DNA of 64,000 nucleotides from positions 1-64,000 of the forward strand of contig NZ_KB905698.1 in assembly GCF_000380985.1 (NCBI RefSeq). The letters run 5' to 3'. Shown here in pieces: positions 25,316-34,616 of the stretch. Position 1 is the first letter of the stretch; every line of letters begins with the position of its first letter. The notes beneath the pieces were generated by a model. The model was given only the letters and a program-made list of their open reading frames with translations, was not told the origin of the DNA and searched no databases. Source of the stretch: Proteiniphilum acetatigenes DSM 18083. GTDB lineage: Bacteria > Bacteroidota > Bacteroidia > Bacteroidales > Dysgonomonadaceae. Both the position numbers and the translations under genes were made by a program.

Positions 25316-27526
25316 TTAATATCTCGGTATATTATACCGCAGTCCGGCGTAGATCTTCCTTCCGTGTACAGGCCCCCACACCATGGTAGCATCAAAATTC
25401 CCGCTGCGCGGATTGGCTGCATCGATGATCGGGTTCTCCTGACGGAAATCGAACAGGTTTTCCACTCCCAAATATACAGAGAAATTCCGAAAGAATTTGG
25501 TTATTTGTCCGTTTACAATGGTGAAAGGATCAAAACGTTCGTCCCACAACGGGTTGTCCCTATCGGGTAAAGGCATACGCCCGCCACCGTTGAACTGACC
25601 GGTCAGGTCGAACTGCCATTTTCTCAGCGGCGTCTGGTACGAAGCGGTGATCAACCCTTTATAATCGTTCATCAATGGTTTGGAGAGAAAACGGATCTCT
25701 CCAGTGAGCCAATCCCTGTAGTCCGACATAGACTGTGTGTAACGGTAGGCTGCTGTGAATGTAAAGCCGGTAAAGAAAGGATAGCTTGCCTCTATCTGCG
25801 CACTATTGGAATAGGATCTCCCGCCATTCAGGTTGTAAAAGCTGATGGCATGCGGATCGCTATCCACATCCACTACCACCTGTTTATTGAAACGGGTATG
25901 GTAATATTCTCCCGTCAAAGTTAACTCTTTGTCCCCTACAGGAATATATAACGTGGCGTTTACCCCGGCATTCCAGGCCTCTTCCTGATGGAGATTATCG
26001 GCGATATTGATTTCCCGCGAACTGGCTAGCAGGTAATTATTTTCGGCAAGGATATTGGCTGTACGGAATCCCTTGCCGATGGAGGCACGAAGGTGTATCC
26101 ATTCCACAGGGTTATACTTCAGGTGCAGGCGTGGAGTTACAAAGAAGCCGTAGAGACTGCTGTAATCGGCACGGATACCTCCTAAAGCAATGAACTTGTT
26201 GTTGAAGTTGAATGTGTATTGGGCATAAGCGCCAGTGACAGTCTCTTCCCTGTCGGAGGGTGTTGTGTCCAGCATTTCGTCAAACCCATCGTAATTAAGG
26301 CTTAATCCTGTACTGAGATTGTGCATGGCAGAGAAATCCTTTTCGTACAGCAGGCTCATATAAAGGTTCTTCTGATTCACGTCATACACTGTCTTATCGT
26401 ACAGCGACTTTTGGTCATGTACCGATCCTGATGCAATCAGCGCTACGCTCTCCGCCAGTTCGTCGGCCCTGAAAACATAGGCCTGTTTGGTGTAAAACTC
26501 CCCGCGGTTCGTATTCAATGTGATCCGGTACGGATCGTCGAATGAATGGTGCGACAGGTCTTGTCCGCCCTCACGGTCCTCTTTAATATACTTGAATCCG
26601 TATTGGGCCACATATTTTCCGGCTTCGTGGTTCCAGCGATTCATTAAATTGAATTGCCGCGTTTTGGGGTAATCCAGAAAACCATCCTCGTTACGGTCAT
26701 GAGGATGCCGGTCATTCGAATAGTGTGCAAAAAGAGCGGTCGTAAGATTATCATTGAAGTGAACGCTTGCATCCGCATTAGCTTCCATTCTCAGGGCGTC
26801 ACTTCCGAAAAGGTTCAGCGAAAACTTATCCATCGTCTGCGGCTTCTTGTACTCCACGTTTATTTGTCCGGCAAGCGCTTCGTAACCGTTCTTCACTGAT
26901 GAAGTGCCTTTGGAGACATAAATACCTTCCATCCATGCACCGGGAATATAATCCATGCCGAATGGCGAGGCTACGCCGCGGAAATTGGGGTAATTCTCCG
27001 TAAGCATCTGCACGTATGTGCCGGCCAAGCCGAGTAGCTTTATCTGTTTGGCGCCGGTAGCGGCATCGCTATAAGCCACATCCACCGAGGGATTAGTCTC
27101 GAAGCTCTCTCCTAAGTTACAGCATGCCGCACGGTGGATCTCTCCCAGTGTGATTTTCTGCGTTTGCGCAACGGCCGACCGTTGCGATACCGTTCCGGGT
27201 GTTCGCCTGCTGACAACCAGTTCGTCAAGCAGTTGCGTATCCTCTTTCAGATACACTTTCAATTCATTATTGGCATCGTGGATATGCAGGCTTTGCGGTT
27301 CATATCCGGTATATGTGATAATGAGATGCTCGTGATCACCAGGCGCATCAATCTCAAAGTATCCGTTGATGTCCGAGGTAACTCCTTTGTTTGATTTTTC
27401 CCAATAGATATTCGCACCGATCACAGGTTCATTCTGCTCATCAAATATATAGCCGCGTATTTTATCGGCTGCCGTCAGGGGAAATGTGAGGACAGATATG
27501 AATAAGTATAATATAATCTTTTGCAT
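25316..27526 (-). CDS. TonB-dependent receptor, probably for a metal or metal chelate
   Basis: 736 residues. A signal peptide (MQKIILYLFISVLTFPLTAA) is followed by a carboxypeptidase-like beta-sandwich (IRGYIFDEQNEPVIGANIYW), a plug domain (LLDELVVSRRTPGTVSQ, DYIPGAWMEGIYVSKGTSSV) and a 22-strand barrel ending in an aromatic residue pattern (GRKIYAGLRYNIPRY). The size and short N-terminus are those of siderophore/metal receptors rather than the long SusC type. Its neighbours are a Cys/His-rich exported protein upstream and an HMA protein downstream, so copper or a similar metal is the best guess. The substrate is not proven by sequence. Confidence 0.85.
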   Translation of the reverse strand: MQKIILYLFISVLTFPLTAADKIRGYIFDEQNEPVIGANIYWEKSNKGVTSDINGYFEIDAPGDHEHLIITYTGYEPQSLHIHDANNELKVYLKEDTQLLDELVVSRRTPGTVSQRSAVAQTQKITLGEIHRAACCNLGESFETNPSVDVAYSDAATGAKQIKLLGLAGTYVQMLTENYPNFRGVASPFGMDYIPGAWMEGIYVSKGTSSVKNGYEALAGQINVEYKKPQTMDKFSLNLFGSDALRMEANADASVHFNDNLTTALFAHYSNDRHPHDRNEDGFLDYPKTRQFNLMNRWNHEAGKYVAQYGFKYIKEDREGGQDLSHHSFDDPYRITLNTNRGEFYTKQAYVFRADELAESVALIASGSVHDQKSLYDKTVYDVNQKNLYMSLLYEKDFSAMHNLSTGLSLNYDGFDEMLDTTPSDREETVTGAYAQYTFNFNNKFIALGGIRADYSSLYGFFVTPRLHLKYNPVEWIHLRASIGKGFRTANILAENNYLLASSREINIADNLHQEEAWNAGVNATLYIPVGDKELTLTGEYYHTRFNKQVVVDVDSDPHAISFYNLNGGRSYSNSAQIEASYPFFTGFTFTAAYRYTQSMSDYRDWLTGEIRFLSKPLMNDYKGLITASYQTPLRKWQFDLTGQFNGGGRMPLPDRDNPLWDERFDPFTIVNGQITKFFRNFSVYLGVENLFDFRQENPIIDAANPRSGNFDATMVWGPVHGRKIYAGLRYNIPRY

Positions 27527-27625
27527 TTGTAATATAATTTAGTGAAACATGAAAGATCTGCATGCACTAAAGCATGCAATTTCCATACTTTCCCTTTGTA
27601 GAGAGGCCGGAGAAAAAGCTATTCA

Positions 27626-28087
27626 CTAAATTATAAGGGTAGTGAGCAAAGAAAAGTAATCCTGTTTGCTAAGGTCAGGTGGTTTTTGTGTTTGTCTGTT
27701 CCCCCAGGATGCCGGGGAGAGGAGCTCCACAATGGCAGTATCCCGTGCAGTACAGGAAAAGAGGGTATTATTCAGATCAATAACCGCCGGCTGTAGCTGT
27801 ATCTGGTTCCCCTGGGATGACTGCCAGTCGAATTTGATCCTGTCTACGCCGCATTCACTGTGAGATTCACTGACGAATCGGCTACACTCATGACCTGTAC
27901 CAGGAGTAACGATGCGACCGTCATGGTGATGGTGGTGTATTTCGCAACATTTGTGTTCCATAACGGCGCTCGGCCCTTCCACACGACAATCGCCGCAGCA
28001 GTAGAAATAAGCGTTCACTCCCGATCCGCCGTAAACAATGAGGGCGGAAAGGAATATACCCAGAAATATGGAAACACTCCGTTGCAT
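27626..28087 (-). CDS. Small exported Cys/His-rich protein (HYC_CC_PP-like)
   Basis: 153 residues. A signal peptide is followed by a cluster of cysteines (YFYCCGDCRVEG, then HKCCEIHHHHHDG), further His/Cys (HECSRF, SHSECGV) and a C-terminal PP motif (KPPDLSKQDY). The order Y/H-C, CC and PP matches the HYC_CC_PP family of Bacteroidetes, which occurs next to TonB receptors and HMA proteins as here. Metal binding is a reasonable inference from the Cys/His content. The start is ATG 28087, only seven bases after a -7 promoter box, so the mRNA may be almost leaderless. Confidence 0.7.
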   Translation of the reverse strand: MQRSVSIFLGIFLSALIVYGGSGVNAYFYCCGDCRVEGPSAVMEHKCCEIHHHHHDGRIVTPGTGHECSRFVSESHSECGVDRIKFDWQSSQGNQIQLQPAVIDLNNTLFSCTARDTAIVELLSPASWGNRQTQKPPDLSKQDYFSLLTTLII

Positions 28088-28094
28088 CACTTCG

Positions 28095-28102
28095 CAAAGA
28101 TA
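28095..28102 (-). promoter_or_regulatory. Candidate promoter of the metal operon, -7 box
   Basis: The minus strand reads TATCTTTG, a full TAnnTTTG match with T-rich sequence upstream. It ends seven bases before the ATG at 28087, so transcription would begin at or within a base or two of the start codon. Confidence 0.45.
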
Positions 28103-28135
28103 GGAAACTTTTTCGTTTTTTAATGAATTTATATA

Positions 28136-30202
28136 CTACTGCATCCGTTTAATGATACTGTACGACTGTACGATACCCAATTCACCCGCTTTACGAAGAT
28201 CGTCAAGCCCTTCCCGTGTCTCACCGATAGACAAGCGCGATATTCCCCGGTTAAAGTAAGCTTCGGCAAATTGTGGTTCTAACTCGATAGCTTTCGTATA
28301 GTCGGCAATGGCTGCACGGTAATCTTTTTCAAGACTGAAAATCTCTGCCCGGTTGTAATAAGCATACATAAAATTGGGATTCAGACGGATAATTGTTTCA
28401 TATTCCCTCAGTATCTCCTCATATTCAATCGATTTGGTAGAGATCTCCGGTAATCTGGGCTTACCGGCTATCCCATTCCCGGCAGATCCGGGAAGATCAA
28501 TTCCCATATTCCTGTCCATCATAAGTGGCTCGCTTTGCAGGCGGTCATACTCAATCTGCTTGGAACGGATCACAGCCCATGCAAAATGAGCCACCAACAG
28601 GTCCGGATTCAACTCGATAGCCCGGCGCATGTCCTTTAATGCATTTTCGTAATCCTGCACCAGCATAAAATCCATTCCTCGTCCGAAATAATGCGAAGCG
28701 TCGCCCGGCTCCCTGTCGATCCTGGCAGAATAGTTATCGATTGAGCGGAAATGGGTCTGTACCTGAAGTTCATTCAGCGGCGCATCCCGGTTTGTCATCT
28801 TCAGCAACCAGGTGAGGCCAAGCTCTCTATTCGCCTGATCCATCGTTTCGGAATAATATACCGGACGGCGCACTTCATAATCACGCTCGTAATAAGTCAG
28901 CACGAATCGTGGCTCCAGTTCAATCGGAGCACTAATATTTTGCACGCGCCCCCTGCTTTGGCGCTGGTATTTTGTATTTTCCGACTCTCCCCTGTCGGCT
29001 ACTACTAAGAGGTTGAATTTCTCAATATCCCGGTCGGTCTGTTCACGGGTATCTTTGCTCTCCGATCTTTCTCTCACCTGCTTGAAAGGCTCAGGGTTTG
29101 CTGTCGCCACCTTACGGGCTTTAGACTCTTCAGCCCGCGCAAGCATATAATCCTGCTCGGCTCCACGCAAGTCATTGAGTTCACGCTTCAACTGCGAACG
29201 CATATAATAACCGGTAAAGAAATCGGGATGTTCTTCCAGTACAACATTAAGGTCGTTCAAGGCACTGGCTTTGTCTCCTATCTCGTTGTGCAGCATCGCC
29301 CGGTTCAGGTAGGCGATAGTATTTTCAGGATCCAGTTCAATCACCCTGTCAAAATCGCGTACTGCTCTGTTATTATCGGCAACCTGCGCACGCAACAGAC
29401 CTCTGTTAAAACGGGCAATAAGGTTGTTTTCATCCATTTCTATCACCCTGTCGTAATCAGCCATCGCTCCACGCAGATCATTCAGATGATACTTCACCAA
29501 TCCCCGGTTGATATAATTTCCTTCAAAATAGGGATCTAACCTGATCGCTTCATCCAGATCGGCAAGAGAACTATTATAGTCTCCCTGTTGAAAATGAAGC
29601 AATCCACGGGCTGCAAAGGTCTGTGCAGTATATGGATCCTTCTCTATCGCTGTATTCAGGTCGGCCATCGCCTTCGTGGTATCCTCCATCTGGATATACA
29701 TGTGTGAACGGGCAAGGTATCCTGGGGTATAATCCGGGAAACGTCGTAAAAGCACATCAAAAAACTTCTCTGCAATATCATATTGCTTCAGTTCAATATT
29801 AACGATACCCATATTGACCAGTGTAAGCCTGTCTTCCGGATAGAATTCGAGACTTCTCTGGTAATCTACTGCAGCCTCCTCATATTTCTCCTGATTCTGT
29901 CGGGCAGCACCACGAAGCTGATATGCAGCGGTATAGTAGGGATTACGCACCAGACAGTTACTGGCATCTTCTTCAGCTCCCTGGAAGTCGTCGAGCATAA
30001 ACTTAGCTACCGCCCTGAAATAGTAAGGGTCAGCCAGATAAGGCTTGGCCGTTATCACCTGGTTAAAATACTGTATTGCCAGCACGTAATCTTCAAAATA
30101 TAACGCATTCTTCCCGATCATCATCACGCGGTCGGTATTGACCTGCGCAGATGTAGTGAGTGATGTAAGTAAAATAAAGGCAGCAATGATCGTTTTCTTC
30201 AT
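28136..30202 (-). CDS. Exported tetratricopeptide-repeat protein
   Basis: 688 residues. A signal peptide (MKKTIIAAFILLTSLTTSAQ) is followed by about ten TPR units in the first half (for example ALYFEDYVLAIQYFNQVITA, DLRGAMADYDRVIEMD), a charged linker (about 370-400) and more TPRs at the C-terminus (YRAAIADYTKAIELEPQFAE). TPR arrays are scaffolds for protein contacts; here it would work in the periplasm or at the outer membrane. The start at 30202 is chosen because it begins the signal peptide; an in-frame ATG at 30244 would put a basic extension in front. It lies downstream of tsaE. Specific partners are unknown. Confidence 0.85.
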   Translation of the reverse strand: MKKTIIAAFILLTSLTTSAQVNTDRVMMIGKNALYFEDYVLAIQYFNQVITAKPYLADPYYFRAVAKFMLDDFQGAEEDASNCLVRNPYYTAAYQLRGAARQNQEKYEEAAVDYQRSLEFYPEDRLTLVNMGIVNIELKQYDIAEKFFDVLLRRFPDYTPGYLARSHMYIQMEDTTKAMADLNTAIEKDPYTAQTFAARGLLHFQQGDYNSSLADLDEAIRLDPYFEGNYINRGLVKYHLNDLRGAMADYDRVIEMDENNLIARFNRGLLRAQVADNNRAVRDFDRVIELDPENTIAYLNRAMLHNEIGDKASALNDLNVVLEEHPDFFTGYYMRSQLKRELNDLRGAEQDYMLARAEESKARKVATANPEPFKQVRERSESKDTREQTDRDIEKFNLLVVADRGESENTKYQRQSRGRVQNISAPIELEPRFVLTYYERDYEVRRPVYYSETMDQANRELGLTWLLKMTNRDAPLNELQVQTHFRSIDNYSARIDREPGDASHYFGRGMDFMLVQDYENALKDMRRAIELNPDLLVAHFAWAVIRSKQIEYDRLQSEPLMMDRNMGIDLPGSAGNGIAGKPRLPEISTKSIEYEEILREYETIIRLNPNFMYAYYNRAEIFSLEKDYRAAIADYTKAIELEPQFAEAYFNRGISRLSIGETREGLDDLRKAGELGIVQSYSIIKRMQ

Positions 30203-30332
30203 CTTTAGTCTTTTCAATGTGCGAATATATAGATTTTTCCGCATTTTTTGTCCCGATTCGCCTATTTGAGTGTTTCTTTTTCAATTCGTTTAATAGAACT
30301 TATCCCATTTTGCATAACGAATGCTGTCTGTC

Positions 30333-30749
30333 TTACGATATACACTCTATAATCCTGCTTCCACTATCCGTTTCCCGTATGGATAGCTTGACGGTATTCT
30401 CCGGTAATATTTGCTCCACCAGTTCCGGCCATTCGATAAAGCAGGTATGCCCGCTGTAGAGATAATCTTCATAACCGAAATCAAACACCTCCTCGAGTTT
30501 GTGGATACGATAAAAGTCAAAATGGTAGATCGGCTCTCCGTTCTCCCCCTTGTATTCATTGATAATGGCAAACGTAGGACTGGCAACAGTTTCCGTTACT
30601 CCAAGTTCTTTGCAGACTGCCTTGATAAAAGTAGTTTTTCCAGCCCCCATGCCTCCGTAAAAGGCGAAAACAGTGCGATCGCTCATTTGATCGATGAATT
30701 CCCGTGCTGCCGGTTGAAGTGTCTCTAAATTCTTTATTTCGATTTGCAT
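30333..30749 (-). CDS. tsaE: tRNA threonylcarbamoyladenosine biosynthesis ATPase TsaE
   Basis: 138 residues. A P-loop, FYGGMGAGKTTFIKAVCKEL, lies near residue 32. VASPTFAIINEYKG and YHFDFYRIHKLEEVFDFG (switch/HxDxYR motif), and the late CFIEWPE, are diagnostic of TsaE. With TsaB, TsaC and TsaD it makes the t6A37 modification of ANN-decoding tRNAs. It sits 57 bp after porX; that gap carries a repeated 14-bp sequence. The length is normal for the family. Confidence 0.95.
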   Translation of the reverse strand: MQIEIKNLETLQPAAREFIDQMSDRTVFAFYGGMGAGKTTFIKAVCKELGVTETVASPTFAIINEYKGENGEPIYHFDFYRIHKLEEVFDFGYEDYLYSGHTCFIEWPELVEQILPENTVKLSIRETDSGSRIIECIS

Positions 30750-30756
30750 GATAATT

Positions 30757-30830
30757 GATGTACTGATTTGATGATGTGATGATGTACTGATTTGCCAATA
30801 CGAATATTAGTAATTAGTAATTGGTAATTT
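30757..30830. repeat. Short intergenic direct repeats between porX and tsaE
   Basis: GATGTACTGATTTG occurs at 30757-30770 and again at 30781-30794, a 24-bp period. It is followed by an 8-bp-like iteration TAATTAGTAATTGGTAATTT that runs into the end of porX. A related AATTACTAATTA stretch occurs in the gap downstream of coaD (about 59607-59625). No coding or hairpin function is visible. Confidence 0.55.
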
Positions 30831-32378
30831 CGAATCTAACGTGACAACCGGAATCATCATCTCCTCCATAGAAATACCCCCATGCTGAAAACTATTTTCA
30901 TAATAGGACTGATAATGATTATAGTTATTGGGATAGACAAAAAAATCATCATTCACTGCAAAGATATAACGAGTGCTCATATTTGGGGATGGCAATCCGG
31001 TATTTTCGGGACGAATAATATCAAATAGCACCTTGGGATCATATCCCAGATTCTTTCCTAATTTATAACGGAGGTTTACTCCGGTCTCCTTGTCTCCGAC
31101 CACCTTCACCCCTTTTTTCACCCTTATAGAGCCATGATCGGTAGTGAGCACCACTTTATAGCCTCTCTCTGCTATTTTTCCCAGCAGAGCCGATAAAGGA
31201 GAATGCAGGAACCAGGACCTGGTAAGTGACCGGTAAGCCGATTCATCGGCTGCAAGTTCCCTGATCATCCTCGACTCTGTACGAGCATGAGAAAGCAGGT
31301 CGATGAAATTGAATACCAATAGGTTCAGGTCATATTTCTCCAGCTCCGGGAATCGGGCGACCAACTTTTCACCTTCCAGATTCCTGTTGACCTTATGATA
31401 GGAGAAGTGGCAACTTCTCCCCTGTCGCTCCAGATGTGTCTTAACAAATAATTCTTCATGAAGATTCTTCCCTTCATCCTCCGATTCATTTACCCAAAAA
31501 TCGGGAAACATTTCCGACAACTGTCTCGGCATTAATCCCGAAAAAACAGCATTTCTTGCATAAGGCGTGGCTGTAGGTAGAATAGAAAAATAGATATCCT
31601 CCCTACAGGTAAAAAACTCGCCTGCAATATCTTTCACAGCTTGCCATTGATCGAATCGGAAATTATCGATCAGTATAAAAAAGAGCTTCTCTCCCTTATC
31701 TATAGTGGGGAATACAAACCGCTCAAACAGGTCGGGGCTCATCACAGGACGGTCAGGATGATCACGGCCGTCTATAATCCACCTTTCGTAGCTTCTCCGG
31801 ATAAATTTTGCAAATAGACGATTTGCCTCTGCTTTCTGTGCTGCCAGCATCTCACGCATCGGGCTCTGTGTCTGATCCAGCTTCAATTCCCAAAACACCA
31901 GTTTTTTATACACAGATATCCAATCGTTCGCCGTCCTGCAATCCTCTATTTCGGCAATCAGAAGGTTAAACAGATCCCGGTATTCCTGTGTAACCACTTC
32001 CGTCATACGTTCACCCTGTTCAAGTATTTTCTTTATACTCATCAGCACCTGACTGGGATTGACCGGTTTGATGAGGTAATCAGTGATCTTTTTTCCGATA
32101 GCGCGATTCATTATACCTTCATCCTCGCTTTTGGTAACCATCACCACCGGCATTTCAGGATAGGATGAATGAAGTTCCGCGAGGGTTTCCAGTCCTGACA
32201 AGCCAGGCATCTGTTCATCCAGGAAAACAATATCAAACCGTTGTGAACGGCATAGTTCAATCGCATCACGGCCGTTATTGACACACTGCATCCCATATCC
32301 CTTCTCTTCCAGAAAAAGAATATATGGTTTCAGGAGATCTACCTCATCATCTACCCAGAGCAATCGTGCTTTGACCAT
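30807..32378 (-). CDS. porX: PorX-type response regulator with PglZ (phosphatase-like) domain
   Basis: 523 residues. The receiver domain is at the N-terminus (ARLLWVDDEVDLLKPYI, phosphoacceptor Asp in IVFLDEQMPGLSG about residue 55, Lys in TDYLIKPVNPS). An alpha-helical middle is followed by a PglZ/alkaline-phosphatase-fold domain (FFILIDNFRFDQWQ, VVLTTDHGSIRVKKG). This architecture is that of PorX, which works with the PorY kinase in type IX secretion control in Porphyromonas. The start at 32378 is chosen because a promoter box at 32420-32427 lies inside the longer in-frame extension. No other T9SS genes are in the window. Confidence 0.9.
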   Translation of the reverse strand: MVKARLLWVDDEVDLLKPYILFLEEKGYGMQCVNNGRDAIELCRSQRFDIVFLDEQMPGLSGLETLAELHSSYPEMPVVMVTKSEDEGIMNRAIGKKITDYLIKPVNPSQVLMSIKKILEQGERMTEVVTQEYRDLFNLLIAEIEDCRTANDWISVYKKLVFWELKLDQTQSPMREMLAAQKAEANRLFAKFIRRSYERWIIDGRDHPDRPVMSPDLFERFVFPTIDKGEKLFFILIDNFRFDQWQAVKDIAGEFFTCREDIYFSILPTATPYARNAVFSGLMPRQLSEMFPDFWVNESEDEGKNLHEELFVKTHLERQGRSCHFSYHKVNRNLEGEKLVARFPELEKYDLNLLVFNFIDLLSHARTESRMIRELAADESAYRSLTRSWFLHSPLSALLGKIAERGYKVVLTTDHGSIRVKKGVKVVGDKETGVNLRYKLGKNLGYDPKVLFDIIRPENTGLPSPNMSTRYIFAVNDDFFVYPNNYNHYQSYYENSFQHGGISMEEMMIPVVTLDSKLPITNY

Positions 32379-32419
32379 CCGTTTGAGTCCTCTTAATCTA
32401 CTTGTTATCGAAGATTGAA

Positions 32420-32427
32420 CAAATGTA
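32420..32427 (-). promoter_or_regulatory. Candidate porX promoter, -7 box
   Basis: The minus strand reads TACATTTG, a full TAnnTTTG match, with TTGT 19 bases upstream as a possible -33 element. Transcription would start near 32413, about 35 bases before ATG 32378. It argues against the longer start at 32438. Confidence 0.5.
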
Positions 32428-32530
32428 TCTATTTCCACGGTAACTCACAATTTTTTTACTTTTTTTGGGACTCCATCCTGACTATACGGAATTTTATAGA
32501 TCATCATTCTATTTATCGTATGAAAAAGCT

Positions 32531-32538
32531 TATATTTG
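32531..32538 (+). promoter_or_regulatory. Candidate promoter of the DUF1080-rocD-ctlX group, -7 box
   Basis: TATATTTG on the plus strand matches TAnnTTTG. The start codon of the DUF1080 gene follows 94 bases later. Together with the minus-strand box at 32420-32427 it makes this 250-bp gap a divergent promoter region. Confidence 0.5.
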
Positions 32539-32631
32539 TAGCTATTGAACTATTAGAGCAGAAATAAGACTTGCTTTGGTTTACCGAACGCAGATGAGGA
32601 TCAATTTTAATAAACTATATAATTTAAATTT

Positions 32632-33276
32632 ATGCAGATGCAAACAACAAGACTATCAATTGTTATCCTACTGGCCTTTTTGGCAGTAAGTTGCGGACAA
32701 CAGTCCGGTGAGATTTTCAATGGTAAAGACCTGTCGAACTGGAATTTTGTCGTCGAAAACAATGCGATACCGGGAGACCAGGTATACACGGTGAAAGAAG
32801 GAGTGATCTCGATAAAAGGCGAGCCGCTCGGTTATATGTATACAAAAGAGAAGTACCGCAATTTCACGCTCGAGTTGGAATACCGTTGGGCGGGAGAAGC
32901 AAGCAACAGCGGAGTTTTTATTCTGATTGAAGATCCTGCGAATCCATTCCCCAGGGGGATAGAATGCCAGTTGATGGCCGGAAAGGCTGGTGATTTCGTA
33001 TTACTGAATGGCTCCGACCTGAACGAGTACACGCTACCCGAAGGAGTAACGGAGCGACCAAAATTTCCTGTGATCGAGAAACTACATCCTTCGAGCGAAA
33101 AACCTGACGGAGAGTGGAACAAAGTACAGGTTACAGTAATAGACGGTGCCATCTCGGTCTATATCAACGATGTATTACAAAACGAAGCGACCAGCAAGGT
33201 GAAAGAGGGACACATAGGTCTCCAGAGCGAAGGTAAAGAGGTACAATTTCGTAATCTGGTGCTCAGGGAAGCATAA
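32632..33276 (+). CDS. 3-keto-disaccharide hydrolase family (DUF1080) lipoprotein
   Basis: 214 residues. A lipoprotein signal ends in FLAVSCGQQSG (acylated Cys about 23). A DUF1080 jelly-roll domain follows, with EIFNGKDLSNWNF, LELEYRWAGEASNSGVFI and HIGLQSEGKEVQFRNL, the standard conserved blocks. The family includes 3-keto-glucoside hydrolases and other glycan-related lectin-like proteins; the substrate is not clear here. It is a single short domain, exported to the outer membrane or periplasm. A tandem 8-bp repeat follows its stop codon. Confidence 0.85.
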   Translation: MQMQTTRLSIVILLAFLAVSCGQQSGEIFNGKDLSNWNFVVENNAIPGDQVYTVKEGVISIKGEPLGYMYTKEKYRNFTLELEYRWAGEASNSGVFILIEDPANPFPRGIECQLMAGKAGDFVLLNGSDLNEYTLPEGVTERPKFPVIEKLHPSSEKPDGEWNKVQVTVIDGAISVYINDVLQNEATSKVKEGHIGLQSEGKEVQFRNLVLREA

Positions 33277-33280
33277 GAGA

Positions 33281-33320
33281 GTGAAAAGGTGAAAAGGTGA
33301 AAAGGTGGAAAGGTGGAAAA
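33281..33320. repeat. Tandem 8-bp repeat after the DUF1080 gene
   Basis: Five units of GTGAAAAG/GTGGAAAG follow one another. The variant AGGTGGAAAGGTGG (33303-33316) recurs as its exact reverse complement at 59647-59660, in the gap downstream of coaD. It is purine-rich and non-coding. Confidence 0.6.
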
Positions 33321-33382
33321 GAAGTGAAGAAGAAAAAAGACAGAATAGAATAAGAATAAAAAATAATTAACCACTTATAATC

Positions 33383-34612
33383 ATGAATTTATCAGCTGCA
33401 ACAAGACAGTATATTGACCTGGAAGAGAAGTACGGGGCACACAATTATCATCCTCTGCCGGTAGTACTATCCCGTGGGAAAGGGTGTTATGTCTGGGATG
33501 TGGATGGAAAGAGATATTTCGATTTTCTATCGGCTTATTCCGCGGTAAATCAGGGACACTGTCACCCTAAGATTGTAAGGGCCCTGAAGGAGCAGGCAGA
33601 GAAACTTTGCCTTACTTCCCGCGCCTTTTACAACGATACACTGGGGCCATACGAAAAGTTTATTCATGATTATTTCGGTTATGATAAGGTATTACCGATG
33701 AATAGTGGCGCCGAAGCGGTGGAAACGGCATTGAAACTGGCCAGGAAATGGGGTTATCTTAAAAAGGGAATTCCTGAAACGGAAGCAGTCATTATAGCAT
33801 GTGAGGGCAATTTTCACGGTAGGACTATCTCTATTGTCTCTGTCTCCACCGATCCCGACGCCCGTGCCGATTATGGACCTTATACTCCTGGATTCGAGGT
33901 CATTCCTTACAACGATCCGAAGGCCCTAGCCTCTGCTTTAAAGGAGAAAGCAGATTCTATTGCCGGATTCCTGGTGGAGCCTATCCAGGGGGAAGCAGGC
34001 GTGAATGTACCGGACGACGGTTATCTGAGGAGTTGTTACGAACTCTGTAAAAAGCATAATGTGCTCTTCATTGCCGATGAAGTGCAGACCGGTATTGCCC
34101 GAACCGGTCGGAAACTCTGTTGCGATCATGAAGGGATCCGCCCCGATATAGTAATCCTGGGAAAAGCCGTCTCTGGTGGCGTACTACCCGTCTCAGCAGT
34201 GTTGGCCGACGACGAAATCATGCTTACCATCCAACCCGGCCAGCATGGCTCCACTTTCGGAGGGTTCCCTCTGGCCTGCAAAGTAGCAACCGCCGCCTTG
34301 GAAGTGATAGAAGAGGAAAAACTGGCTGAAAAGGCCGAATATTTGGGACAGATCTTCCGTGAAGAGATGAAAAAGATAGAAAGTCCTTTCATCAGGCTGA
34401 TCAGGGGGAAAGGATTACTCAATGCCATTGTGATCGAACCGTATAACGATAAGCATGCGTGGGATGTCTGCCTGAAGATGGCTGAAAACGGGCTGCTGGC
34501 GAAGCCGACCCATGATCATATTATCCGCTTTGCTCCACCATTAGTGATCACTGAAGAGGAACTGAAGGAAGCAATCGGTATCATCAGAGAATCAATTAAA
34601 TCATTGGAATAA
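33383..34612 (+). CDS. rocD: Ornithine-oxo-acid aminotransferase
   Basis: 409 residues, class III PLP aminotransferase. Visible features are [21 protein letters not shown] at the N-terminus, [19 protein letters not shown] (cofactor phosphate), [29 protein letters not shown] and the PLP lysine in [15 protein letters not shown] (about residue 259). It converts ornithine and 2-oxoglutarate to glutamate-semialdehyde and glutamate. Four bases separate its stop from the next gene, a CtlX-type hydrolase, so the two form an arginine/citrulline/ornithine breakdown pair. The length is normal. Confidence 0.95.
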   Translation: MNLSAATRQYIDLEEKYGAHNYHPLPVVLSRGKGCYVWDVDGKRYFDFLSAYSAVNQGHCHPKIVRALKEQAEKLCLTSRAFYNDTLGPYEKFIHDYFGYDKVLPMNSGAEAVETALKLARKWGYLKKGIPETEAVIIACEGNFHGRTISIVSVSTDPDARADYGPYTPGFEVIPYNDPKALASALKEKADSIAGFLVEPIQGEAGVNVPDDGYLRSCYELCKKHNVLFIADEVQTGIARTGRKLCCDHEGIRPDIVILGKAVSGGVLPVSAVLADDEIMLTIQPGQHGSTFGGFPLACKVATAALEVIEEEKLAEKAEYLGQIFREEMKKIESPFIRLIRGKGLLNAIVIEPYNDKHAWDVCLKMAENGLLAKPTHDHIIRFAPPLVITEEELKEAIGIIRESIKSLE

Positions 34613-34616
34613 ATTT

